This document shows, one piece after another, positions 13,250 to 24,464 of a stretch of 64,000 nt of DNA. Made by a program: the position numbers and the translations under genes. Below the pieces are notes generated by a model. It saw only the letters and a list, made by a program, of their open reading frames with translations, was not told where the DNA came from and searched no databases. The stretch's first letter is position 1; each line of letters opens with the position of its first letter. Source of the stretch: Allacma fusca (Eukaryota; Arthropoda; Collembola; Symphypleona; Sminthuridae); contig OX359247.1 of the NCBI GenBank assembly GCA_947179485.1, forward strand, positions 40,214,801 to 40,278,800, given 5' to 3'.

Positions 13250-16167
13250 GTTTGTCTGAACGGTCCGTCCTGCATGTCAGGTTTGATAGAGAAAATTTGT
13301 TAGCTACTACTAGAATATCGAGTTGTGCATTCCGTCGAAATTCTGATTTTAAAAGAATCAGCTCCTTGTTCAGTTTCAAAACATCCTCGGAGGAACACGT
13401 GAGTGCATACCTGAGGAGAGTACAAGTGAGAAGCGGTAGGTTAATTTTGAATAGGAGCTTTAAAAGGCACCTCCACCGTGGCTGGCATAATGAAACGTGT
13501 GTGCACTGCTAATTAATGATACTTAATGATGATTACGTCTGAAAACGGAGAGGGAAGAGTGATAGAGCAAGCCTGTTGTTTTTCCTTTCCACACTTAAAT
13601 ACACAATAATACACACACAGACACATGCACACTCTCAGGTAAACTGCTACCTTCGGAGGGTACACTCAAACCCTAACCTTCCATCCCATTTGAGCATGCC
13701 CATTCATTGGAGTCGTTGGAAAAATGTAATATAATTGCAATATGCCTCATGGAAAAAGTTGGATAAAAACGAACCAAAATTAAGGTTGCTTATGATAATT
13801 ACGAAAAATACTTTTGGAAATATACGTTTAATATAAGAAAGCATGGTAAGGTGTCCATTTCATAGCTTTAACAACCCCTGACATTATTATGATTATAAGA
13901 CACACACGTTCTAACACACACACACACACACACACAGACATACGCTCCAACTCACGTATGTACCTACAACCATATAAAATGTAACAACAACCCTGAGATC
14001 CATTTTTTTGGGATAATTCAACGGCTGAGTAAGAGTTTCCTGCACCATTTTTTTCTCTCTCTCTTTTTTCCTAATGTACTCCTTCCATCCTATACACCGA
14101 GCAAAGGCAAGACGAGAGGCGAGCATGAAAATTTGACTTTTCCTCAAAAACAAGTTTTTCGATTCGCTTGTATGCACTTTCATTATTTGCCCTTTTTTCA
14201 TCCAATTCCCTCTCCCTGCCTAAATAATTCTGCTAGAAATTCACTGCTACACAACTCCCAAGCGTTACTTCTCTCTCTCTCATTACCACCACAGTCCGAA
14301 GGATTTAATTTCCCAAATTTTGCACAGCTCTGGTTAAATGTAAAAACCACATAATCACATTCTACTTATACTCTATGTGGCTCATACCCCCGACAATGTG
14401 AGAACGTCAATGTGCAGTCCACAATGGAATATTAAAAATAATTTTTAATTACATACTCCAACTCATACGCCGACTGTGACTCATTTGGGAAGCGAGAGAC
14501 AAACGCAGCGTGCGATCCCTGTCCAAGACTTGAAAAAACCTTCGGCTATTATACACTTATCAGGTTTTCTTGCACACTCGGAAAACAAGAACAACAGCAA
14601 GTTAATATAGCGGAGATGCTAAAAAAGGTGCCTAAAGCTTTTCCAATGGAATATGGAGTAAAATAACTCTATGGTGTAAATATAAGCGTGTGCATATGTA
14701 CTGTAGATACTTATATACCATCGTAGTGGAGGAACTGACTATGTATATACTCGGAGCAACTTACGCAAAGAAGTAAGTATAATAGTATGTTCTAGGGCGG
14801 TAATAATTTTCTTCAAGTTGAACGATGTGCGAGGTAGGTGAAGCTTCAACTGTTGATTCAAAGACCGGAAATAATTACCAGTTTTCCAATGCTCTTCTTC
14901 TCTCCAACTCTTTCACATATTCTCTTTTATGACGAGTTTTATTTTTCATCCGCTTCTTATATCCTCAACTGTACATTTACATTCTACTCTCCCCCGCTTG
15001 TCTCTATCCTCTTATAATATATACCTGTTAATAATACTTACTTTTCCAATTTGTTCGTGTCTGGATATATTCTGAAAACCATCCTGAGCAAGAAGTTTCA
15101 AAAGTATTTATTCCCCGTGAACAAAATAATTCTCTTTCCTTTTCATAGGAACTATTTTTTAAAAAAAACTATCCAGCTTAGTGTTAAACCTTGCAAAATT
15201 CATTCCAATCCAGAGCATATCTCCAATGGCAATTTAATAAAAGAAACAAGTCTCGCCATGGGGAAAAAGTGACGAAAGGAATATTTGTGGAGTAATTACT
15301 ATACCGCAAGGAAAAAAGATAGCAGACGGAGAGGGATTGAGCCAGTTGAAGGAGCAAGAGATATGATATAAAAAACAATTTTCATATCCTGAGTCAAATG
15401 AGACCAAGTGAACCATTTGGTGGCTGAAATCAAGTGCATATACATATATGTAGATATAATATATGTATACATGTCTACACTATACAAGGAACTCCTATAA
15501 GGAGGCACTGGTCATGTAGTCGCAGATGCCTCAAAGAGAATAAAAAGCGTTCCCTTAAAAGTTAAGAGAGGTTATAAACGCTTATTACTCAGAGTGGAGG
15601 GGGTGCGTTTAACAACCCTGAAAAAAGGCTCTTTGTTTTTGTGCGGTTGAGGGTAATATGTGGGTGCCCTTAAATGCTCATAAGAACGGTATATTCCGGA
15701 GCCAGGACTAACAATTTAATAACAATGGGTAAACACAAAGTGGTCAACGAGAGGAGAAGCGGATTAAATCCTCTTAATGGCAAATGATACGGTTCTTACT
15801 GCATTTCAACGTATCCTATTCTACATATGTATCTAGTACATGAATGTAATATTGTGTAAGTACCTTATGGATGTCAGTGCTTGTACAGTATAAAATAATG
15901 CATCCTTTCAAGAGCCCTGGAAGGATCAGCGTGATTGAACCCCCACAGAAAATTACTAATTGCTCCACTCAAAAAAATCAACTTGGCCCGTGTTTATATG
16001 TGAACCTCCTTCCTGCCTCTTTGAGCCCTTTGAATTCTTTCCATAACATATGTTTCCATAGGTTCTTTGAGATTTTTATTTTTTACAGAATTCTTTTTTG
16101 GAATCAAAAATATTTTTTGACTGTGACGAACTTCCTTTTTGAAACTTTTCAGTCTGGACTGTTTTCA

Positions 16168-16455
<288 letters not shown>

Positions 16456-17436
16456 TCAAAATAGAATTTTCTTTTTTAATAGGGGGGAAAAATCCCTCAG
16501 ACTTTGACTTGGTAAACTTGGCCGATTACAGAGAAGGAATTTCGAAATATTATTTTCCAACAGGAGCAAAACATTAGCAATGACAACAACATTGGGGAAA
16601 CAAAGCAATCTGAGTAAATATTTTTCTCTTGGCCTTCCATCAACTTTATTTATTTATTTTTTCGTACAAAACCTTTCAAGATAGTTTCTTAATTTTCCAA
16701 GAGATAATGCCAAGAGAAAAAGATAAACCATTAAATGCATCTCCCTGATTGTGAGAAACCCCATGTAACAACTGCAGGGTTACATCAGCCCTGCTTATTT
16801 TTAAAACTTCTCACACTTAAAAAAAAAGAGAAATCAAATACATGAACTTGTGGACACTTGCGAAATTGGCGGGAAAATCTTCCCATCAAAGTATCCCTAA
16901 AACAAATACACACTATCATTCTGGAACAACATTCTCTGTTTGGTAAGATTTAAGAGGACTTCTGCGTTTCAGCATACTTATTACTACAATAATACTGTAT
17001 GTTCACGTGTATACGTATTTCCATATGATTAGATAGATACACATAGACAGATAGATACTTGAAACTATACCAGGGATATTTATATTTAAAACAATCGTGT
17101 TACCACGGTATTGACAGAGCCATTACGAGACACATAGTACGCTGACAATGACTTATGAAAAAGCACAAGTGACCAAACTGTGGTTAGTGTGGTTACTGTA
17201 CTCACTTAGCTCAATGGTATAGATATTACATTGTGGTTATGGCCTTTGCCCTGTTACTCTGCTTTGGTCTGGAACAAGTCTTTTTTCTGATCCCTGATAA
17301 GCCTGAACATCCATCTGTTATCTTTTCCAGCTTGTCTTTCGTCAATTTCTTATTTGGTACATGGCTAGGCTAAGTTAAGTAGTTCTGGTGCAAGTAGATA
17401 TCTACACTTCATCCCTATAGATACGTGCATAGTCCA

Positions 17437-17459
17437 GTTGTTGTTGTTGTTGTTGTTGT
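17437..17459. repeat. (GTT)n trinucleotide repeat
   Basis: About seven GTT units in the intron between the large exon and the N-finger exon. Confidence 0.93.
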
Positions 17460-17601
17460 GGTTCAGGAACCGGTAACCTGTTTGCTCTTTGTTCACCTTA
17501 CATTATGTACATACATACTTACTTGTATAACTATAGCTCTGCATTTCCTCTCCCTCTGACTTTATCTCTCTCTCTCTCATTGCTACTTCTGTCACTGAAT
17601 T

Positions 17602-17823
17602 AGTGGAGGAAACTTGTACTTTTGGGACCAAACGAGTCAATGGGATGTTAAGCCCATGTTCAAATTTGCATATAACTCTACTGACTCACAAGGTCTCCAT
17701 TTCCTCTCGTCACTCTCACATTATCCTATACTCCAGCTCAATGAGCAAAGCCCTATTGGTTACTCTGTCAGTGCTAAATTCAAGACTATTTATGATATCT
17801 CCTCCTTTCGTAGTCAATTCTAA
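17602..17823 (+). mobile_element. Decayed Ty3/gypsy-type integrase fragment
   Basis: A frame of about 73 codons reads WDVKPMFKFAYNST, then a segment ending HYPILQLN. Integrases of Ty3/gypsy retrotransposons have a region of the form D-Q-x-x-W-D-x-x-x-P-x-x-x-F-A-Y-N-S/T, followed by ST-G-x-x-P-F-x-L-x-Y-G-R-x-P-x-L-P-x-D. The first half fits well. The second fits only loosely: the GR pair is gone and three residues appear missing. A stop lies in frame just upstream (17596-17598) and another ends the frame at 17824. I see no protease, reverse transcriptase or LTRs nearby. It lies antisense inside the GATA intron and is best read as a dead relic. The assignment rests on one motif block recalled from the family. 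Confidence 0.42.
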
Positions 17824-19029
17824 AACAAATGCCCGGTTCATTTGTACCAAAATATTAAGTCGGTGTCTAAATAATTACAAAATATACCATTCCCTTCTTA
17901 TGCTTGCCCTGAAAGTTCCTTGTTTTTTTTTGTAATTCAGCAGCCGTATTATTGTGAGAGATTTTTATTATTCATCTGAACTCAGAAAACTCTGGAAATA
18001 AAACAATAATTGCTTAATTTTGAAAAAAAAATAAGGACCTTTCGGACTAAACGTAACAGCAAGTATAATACTCGACTGAATATTGACAATTTGAAGAGCC
18101 CCTCACAATCAGCCCCGTCGTTGGCATTGCTCTCAACTGTTTCAAACCTTGTTGACATCATAAGCAAGTACTAGAGCGGCCGTAGATAACAGCTCTGTCT
18201 AGCAAAATCACCTTGAACAATTGTAGTAAACATCAAGACTACAAATGTATGTAACAGGAATAAAATATAAGCAAGTTGTAGAAGGAGGGTCTCGTATATA
18301 TATATAAAAAAAAGCAATACACGTAACATGACTCATAGGACGGAGGGAATAGGGATGGTATGATATAAGGATGACAAGAGAGTGTATATTTTTTAATATG
18401 TAAGGAGAAAATTATTATAACAGGCAAATTGGTTAAAATGCAACCGCAACCATCAAGAGTTGAGAATGTAATTAGTAAATTAGAAGAGGAACACCCGCCA
18501 GAGAAACAAAGTCCGCAACAAGGTGGAGTAGATAGTAGAAGTAGTAGAGTTGTAGCTTGCAGCACTCACAACAGCTTTTAGAAACATGATTGTTGACTCA
18601 ACTGGAAAAGAATCCAGTTTTAAGTGACTATAACAGATCAGAGTAGTAATTAGTTTTTCATGTCAAATACCACGGAGGCGCAGTAAGCATCTATACTGAA
18701 GTAGAACTTACTTTTGTTAAGGTTTTTACGAAAGAAAAAGATCACATTTTATATTTTGACGAGCGTTTGCAATAACAAATTCAATTATTAAGCCACACCA
18801 TCACCTTTTTGAAAACAGTATTTAGTATCTTTTTTTATCTCCAAATGTAATTATACTTACTTAAAAGCTTTGGTTAATTTCAAAGAGCAAATCTATTACA
18901 GAAAATTTTAATTTCTAATAAAGAGAGCCTCAAAAAAGAAGGCAAAGGTTTGAGAGGGTGGTGAAGCTTGGGTGGTGAGTGTGGTTGTAGTAAAAAAAAG
19001 AATTTTTTGTCTTGTCTGGAGGCTAATAC

Positions 19030-19061
<32 letters not shown>
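19030..19061. repeat. (TAG)n trinucleotide repeat in the GATA intron
   Basis: About ten TAG units, starting roughly 60 bases inside the intron after the 19124 exon. Read on the minus strand it makes a spurious poly-Tyr or poly-Leu extension of the exon's open frame. Confidence 0.95.
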
Positions 19062-19123
19062 ATACAGAAAAATGACAGGAGGATCATTGGGGTTTGGTTT
19101 TGAAGATGATGGCAAAATCTTAC

Positions 19124-19927
19124 CAGCACTTGATCGGTTTTTATTTCTCTGAGAGTTTCCTCCACTTTTCGATGAGGAGGAGGAATTCGAACTAAAATTG
19201 GTGGAGGGGTGGGTTTGGGAGTGAGCAGTACCGTTTCCAGTACTACTTCCCCCGGAACTGACCCCACTCCCATTAGGACTACCCTTATGTAGGAATAAGT
19301 GTTGATGAGAGGCGGCAAACGAGTAAGGATGATGGGGATCGGAGGCAGGGTGATAAAAATCCCCTCCATGATGATGATGAGAGGAATAATTGCTTGTACT
19401 ACCTTCACGACTGGGTTTGAGACTTGCGCAGCCATTCCCGCTCCCACCCCCACTCCCACCCCCGGACCCACTGTTCCCACTACTGCCCCCATGGGGGATG
19501 GAGAGGACGGGGGGTTTGACATCATCCCCACCCACGGAGTTCGACGGCGTCGACCCGTACAGATCTTGATGACTTGAGGTAGGAGTGATTGTTTCAGGTG
19601 TCGTGTCCTTGGGTGGGGTGGGAGGGAAAGGGAATATGGAGTTGTGGGGGTGGTGGTGATGACTCGAACTACCCGACGACGACTTATTGTGATGCGAATG
19701 AGCTGAGGAGGTGGGGGGGAAGGAAGATGCGTTTGAGTTCAGGTGATGTGGCCAGGAGGGGTACTTGTCCGGCATGGACCCAGTCGGCCCTGGGCCCGTT
19801 TGCAACCAGGGGTGGTGCAGGGTCGGGGGGTGGTGAAAGTGTGGGCGACATACTTGGTGTGGGGCACTCCCTGGATGGGACCCTGTCGGACTCCCTGTCA
19901 CTGAACCCGAACCCCCCATTCGACCCA
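19124..19927 (-). CDS. grn: GATA1/2/3-class transcription factor (grain-like), large exon with conserved N-terminal motifs
   Basis: This 804-base exon supplies 267 whole codons of the regulatory region ahead of the zinc fingers. Numbered from the ATG at 24443, QVCRP lies at residues 69-73, HPWLQ at 83-87 and FPPTPPKD at 145-152, followed by TTPE. Vertebrate GATA2/3 have the same order (QVCRP or QMCRP, PWLDG, FPPTPPK[DE]VSPD), so this is a GATA1/2/3 member, not GATA4/5/6. The rest is low-complexity: His runs, a long Gly/Ser stretch and a Ser-rich tail, typical of disordered activation regions. The tail NKNRSSA leads straight into the finger. The acceptor is ttgttacag, ending at 19928; an upstream ATG is not needed because the codon there is GTG split by the intron. 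The donor is G|GTAAGA at 19123-19122, phase 1. Local GC is far above the surrounding sequence. Open frames on the opposite strand are shadows of this composition. Confidence 0.93.
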
Positions 19928-22900
19928 CTGTAACAAATCACAATAAATCACACTTTAATAACTGTACTCCATTGTCAAATGCATATTATAATCATTACCA
20001 ACGTACTTATATAGCGTCGCCAATTTAGCGTCGTACATAATTACTCATAAGTGCAAATTAATTACAAAGCACAGGCCTAATTATGTATCCGCGTAAAATT
20101 GCAAATGTGAATAGACATTCACGCAAACTTTTTACGCTTATCATTCAAATGGTCATATCCTTTCCAAAATATCACTCACACTGTACCGTATCATAAAATC
20201 GTCTGACTGACTGCGAGTCAAAATTAACCATCTAAAAACTACTTCATGAGTCAAAGTGAATTTTTAATAAAATGGTAAAAAAAATCCCTTGTCAACATTC
20301 CTACACTAGTTTTATATAATTAAGTGAAATATCTTGACTTATTATTCCATTCAGAAGAAGTTCTTCCAATTTTCGATTCATATGCGTTTAATATGCTTTT
20401 TACTCGGCTATGTAAATTGTATAGTCTCAATTCCTAGTACAATGTATTAATACTACAGTGTATGTCTCGACATGTCCCGGAATGCTTTTTCAAAACACTG
20501 AATGCTAATGTTCTTTAAGGACACTAAAGGAACGATGTAAACACTTACTTAGTATAAGGGGAAGACACCAACTCTACCACAACTCACGCTTAACACCTTA
20601 ACACACATACATATACATATATACGTTACCCTACCCTTTACTCTCAAGCAGTCAATTCCAACCGAGCGAAAGAAGTAGTCAAGGTGACCGGAGGGTACCT
20701 CAACGTAAACCCCATCATTTTCATGATACACTGACAAAACAGGAGTCTGTCCGTAGGTTGTTATTTCCATATTGAAATTTACGTTGCGAACGAACGCTTT
20801 CAAATTTTTTTTACGAAAAAGGATGATTCTTACTGTCACTTGTACACTAGAACTTTTGTGTCAATTCTTACTGTTTTTTTTTAACTTCCGCGCACGTTTC
20901 TGTAATAATTATTATATAGGAATGCTAAAAGTCTCAGTCAAAGCAGTTCCCTCATTTAGATATATATAATCAATCATCAATCAAATGTTTTGTTTCATTG
21001 AGTTGAGCAGGGTTGAAAAGACATAGGAAAGCTTGCGCATAATGTTAAGAGATGTGAAAACGAGAGTTTTGGAACCGTCCGAAATACTTTCCCTTTGAGC
21101 AAGTCCGTTGGGATATAACATGAGTAGTTTACAGTACGAGAGTATTAGTACGACACTCTCCTAGTATTTCCAGTGAGTGTCCAGTCTTGAAGGATAAATT
21201 GTAGCCTGCCATATGCTCTGTGACTCGGGGTGCATGTTATCATACAGATATGTATTCTATATGTACTGCTCAAGTCTATACTAGTTGAAGGTGAGTAATC
21301 ACATGTGAGTTGGGAAGTATAAAGTGTATGTGTGAGGAATGAGAGTGGTCATAACTATACAACAACTACTTATCGATTGTGGAAATAGTCTGCTTGGCTG
21401 CAACCACTTTTGAATGTTCCATTGAAAGTCCCAATGTTAACACCATATTACAGTCGTTGCAAGTTTGAGCAACTACCTTTGCATATAATAACGTACATAG
21501 TAAATGTCCTATATGTATATATATATATCACAGGCTTTCGGTTGGGACGTGTAGGACAAGTTTGAGGGGGCTATTTCTCAGGTATAACAGCAGTCTCATT
21601 ATTCATGCACCATGCATCGTCAACCGTTCCGTTCCAATGTTTCAAGCTTGGTTAAGCATTTTGATCCTTCCCCCTTTTTTAATAATACTCTGTAACTTTT
21701 TTTCTTCTCACTCCTTCAAATATATAATATGTAGGACGTCAGGGTTGCGTACGACAAAATTAAAAAAAATACAACAGTCTAATTTTTGGCAAGCACTTTT
21801 CAAAAAAATCACTACTCAACAGCTCCGTGTCAAGAAAAAGACACCGTAATCCTCTTCCAGTAGGGAAAAAAAGACGAGCATTTAAGAAAACCAACCCTAT
21901 ATTTTTTCAATCACAATTTTTTCTTTGGCTTTTGAAAGACGTCTGTAATAATTATTATGACTTCTCTTAAAGTAGTAATCACTTTCACTCCACAAGTACT
22001 GAGCAATACTATAGTACCGCAAATAGAATTTAAATCAGTCAAAGTATTTAAGGAAACTTTGGAAGGCAAATATCAAACAGTCTATATTTATATGTGTAAA
22101 TGTGGTAATCAACTGCAAGTCCGACATGAGAGAGTAGAGTCAGGGTTTGCAATGTGAGCGTATTTACGTAATGTTATTTGTATAATTACATACACTGCTC
22201 GCATACAAACAGGAAGGCACAAAAGAGTGTATTTAAACCTTGTCACCAAATTACCATATATTTTTTCCACGACTGAATTAAGATAATTAAATCAATATTG
22301 AGTTCCCCCCTTGTGCGTCTATACACCTGTGTAATTATTTGAAAGACTAAATTGCAACTAAACTGACATTCTAACATACATATTCTTTTTTTCAAATTTC
22401 AAGCGTATACTTATTGAAAGAAAATACTAAAGAGCATTGAGAGCAAATAAGAAATGGCGATAGGTTGTTTTAAAGATAGTACACCCTTTTTATATGTACT
22501 CCCAATTGGGCTTAAATTTGAGAGCAAAAAATCCTACGATTAAAAAAAAAATACAGTCAGATTGCTTTACAGAAGTGGAGGAAATTGAAATGGTAAATTC
22601 CCCCCAAAATATCAATCAATAAGCAGAGGACGTGGCAAAGACAGAAAAACACACACTTGTCTCAGAAAATATGGAAATTGAATGGAGATACAGTCAAATT
22701 GGAAAAAATCCGCTTCTATATAAATAATACAGTTCTTCCAACTGTTAGATATTCCGGAAGATAGGAGGAATGGAGGGGAGAAGAAGAATAATTGGAAAAG
22801 GCTTTGCACAATTTTTGCGCAAACTTGTGCATTTATATTAAAGTCTATCTACAGATATCTGTACATACTATAGTTTCGGCTCTATGCACAAGTATTGATC

Positions 22901-24310
22901 AGGGATTGAGAAAAATTGAAGGACAAGAAATGCTAAACGGGGCTATATAATTCTTAATGCATTCCGACTCTGATTCCCCCTCTACAGTACTGTATGTTAT
23001 GTATGTGTGTACGTACAACCAATGATTCTATTCACTGGGAGAAGACGACAGATGACAAGGAACGATTGGTCATGTGAAAGGTACAAATATAAAAATCAAG
23101 ATGGATTATTTTGACACTGAATAATTACAGGGTAATTTTTGAGAGGTTTTAATAATCCCAGAAAGTTGGATAAGACCAGTGACGACGACTAACTGAAAGT
23201 CTAATGATGAGTTGTTATACACTCTGAGTTTTGGGAGAGAGTGAGGACGGGCGCCGGTGAGTGTCCGTCAAATTCTAAATTTCCATGGAGAGACAAGTAA
23301 ATATATACTACTTGACATTATATTAGGGCATGTACAGCATTCTCGACATACAGATACATAGTAGCATTGGTTTATGTAAAGAGTTTCTGGAGCCATCAAT
23401 TCCGAGGGGAACATTGGAAAATGCACCCAAAATCAAATATAGGACAGGATTTTACACCACTTCTCAAGGTTGGGAATGGGACAGAGAGAGAGCAACGGAG
23501 ACAAGTCCTGCATGTAATCAATGCAAACGTTTTTCCGAGTGATTGAAAGCACACAAGTGCATGGAGGGAGCCGTAATTGAAGAACCCACGGAGAAATGCC
23601 CACATTGCCAATGATTGACCAGATACAAGTCACTAAAGTCCAATGAACATGCATTACAAGTAAAAGGTACTTACATGGACACATAAGATATGTAATGTAT
23701 AATAAAAGTAAACCCCAAAACCCCTTACTGCAATCCTCTACAGTAAAATACACTACTAAATCCGTTTTTGCGCAAGCATGATAAATACACCTTTTTTCAA
23801 GTAATTTCCTCCCATTCTACATATTTGCTTCTCTCAATCCCGAAACCTTGAAAATATACAGGCTTCATGGAGACAGTGCAACTCACGTTGCTATTTACAA
23901 ATTCATAGGCTCATAGTACTATTACAGATAGCTAATGTCATATGGACTGAATATACTAAATTTCCAATTACGGACATGATCATTGAATTTGAGCTTTAAT
24001 ATCATATTTAACTTTAATACAAGTGAGGACTAAATTCTGTATAAACAGGGAAATTAGATTTGACTCGTGGAATTGCTTTTCTGGGTTAATGGTTACATGA
24101 GTGCATTTTGCATTATTGTCATCAAGACAAACATTGGATCTTTAACCATTTTGACCTACTCATCAGGGAATGCAGTTTTTTATGGGTTTTCCCTATTGTT
24201 CCAAATAAATAGCAGCTGGAGAGTTGACATGACAATCATAGGAACTATAATAAAATTATTATTAAAATTAGCTTATGTAAAAATGTGATTTACCCTTGAC
24301 CGGCACTTAC
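19928..24310 (-). other. Intron between the N-terminal GATA exon and the large exon
   Basis: Donor GTAAGT at 24310 and acceptor ttgttacag ending at 19928 are both phase 1, so the flanking exons join in frame without an intervening exon. The intron holds one GC-richer open frame at 20635-20770 (see findings) and otherwise AT-rich sequence with no recognised feature. Confidence 0.8.
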
Positions 24311-24464
24311 TTTGAGAATAGGAATGCATGGAGCTTTGTGTGTAGTAACGTGCAACCCGGGAGTTGGTAGCGATGTCACTGAAGAAGACATCTGCAGTGG
24401 CCATTTCCTCACCGTTCGGAGAACCCAGGAAATTCGTCTCCATATACCTGACAACTGACACTCT
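24311..24464 (-). CDS. grn: GATA1/2/3-class transcription factor (grain-like), N-terminal coding exon
   Basis: This exon encodes the start of a nuclear zinc-finger transcription factor that binds WGATAR sites. The likely initiator ATG is at 24443-24441 and gives 44 codons plus one base. Residues 15-21 read ATADVFF and are followed by RYY and HSYSQ. They match in order the DEVDVFF...YY...SYS stretch of the vertebrate GATA2/3 N-terminus, recalled from the family. The exon ends at 24311 with a consensus donor (A|GTAAGT), phase 1. That base joins the TG opening the next exon at 19927 to make an in-frame Met. A good acceptor with a pyrimidine tract (ctccctccag) ends at 24465. The frame is also open from 24464 to the ATG, so translation could begin in an undetected upstream exon. 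The ATG at 24443 has a T at -3; a second ATG (residue 14) has better context. The exon is clearly richer in GC than its flanks. Identity is strong; the exact 5' end is uncertain. Confidence 0.78.

Noticed and set aside
19023-19123. Extension of the large GATA exon into a poly-Leu or poly-Tyr tail
   Set aside because: It lies beyond a good donor (GTAAGA) and is translation of an intronic TAG repeat.
19299-19933. Two plus-strand open frames (92 and 114 codons) opposite the large GATA exon
   Set aside because: They are shadows of a GC-rich His/Ser/Gly coding exon on the other strand; they show no motif of their own and the minus-strand reading is confirmed by motifs and splice phases.
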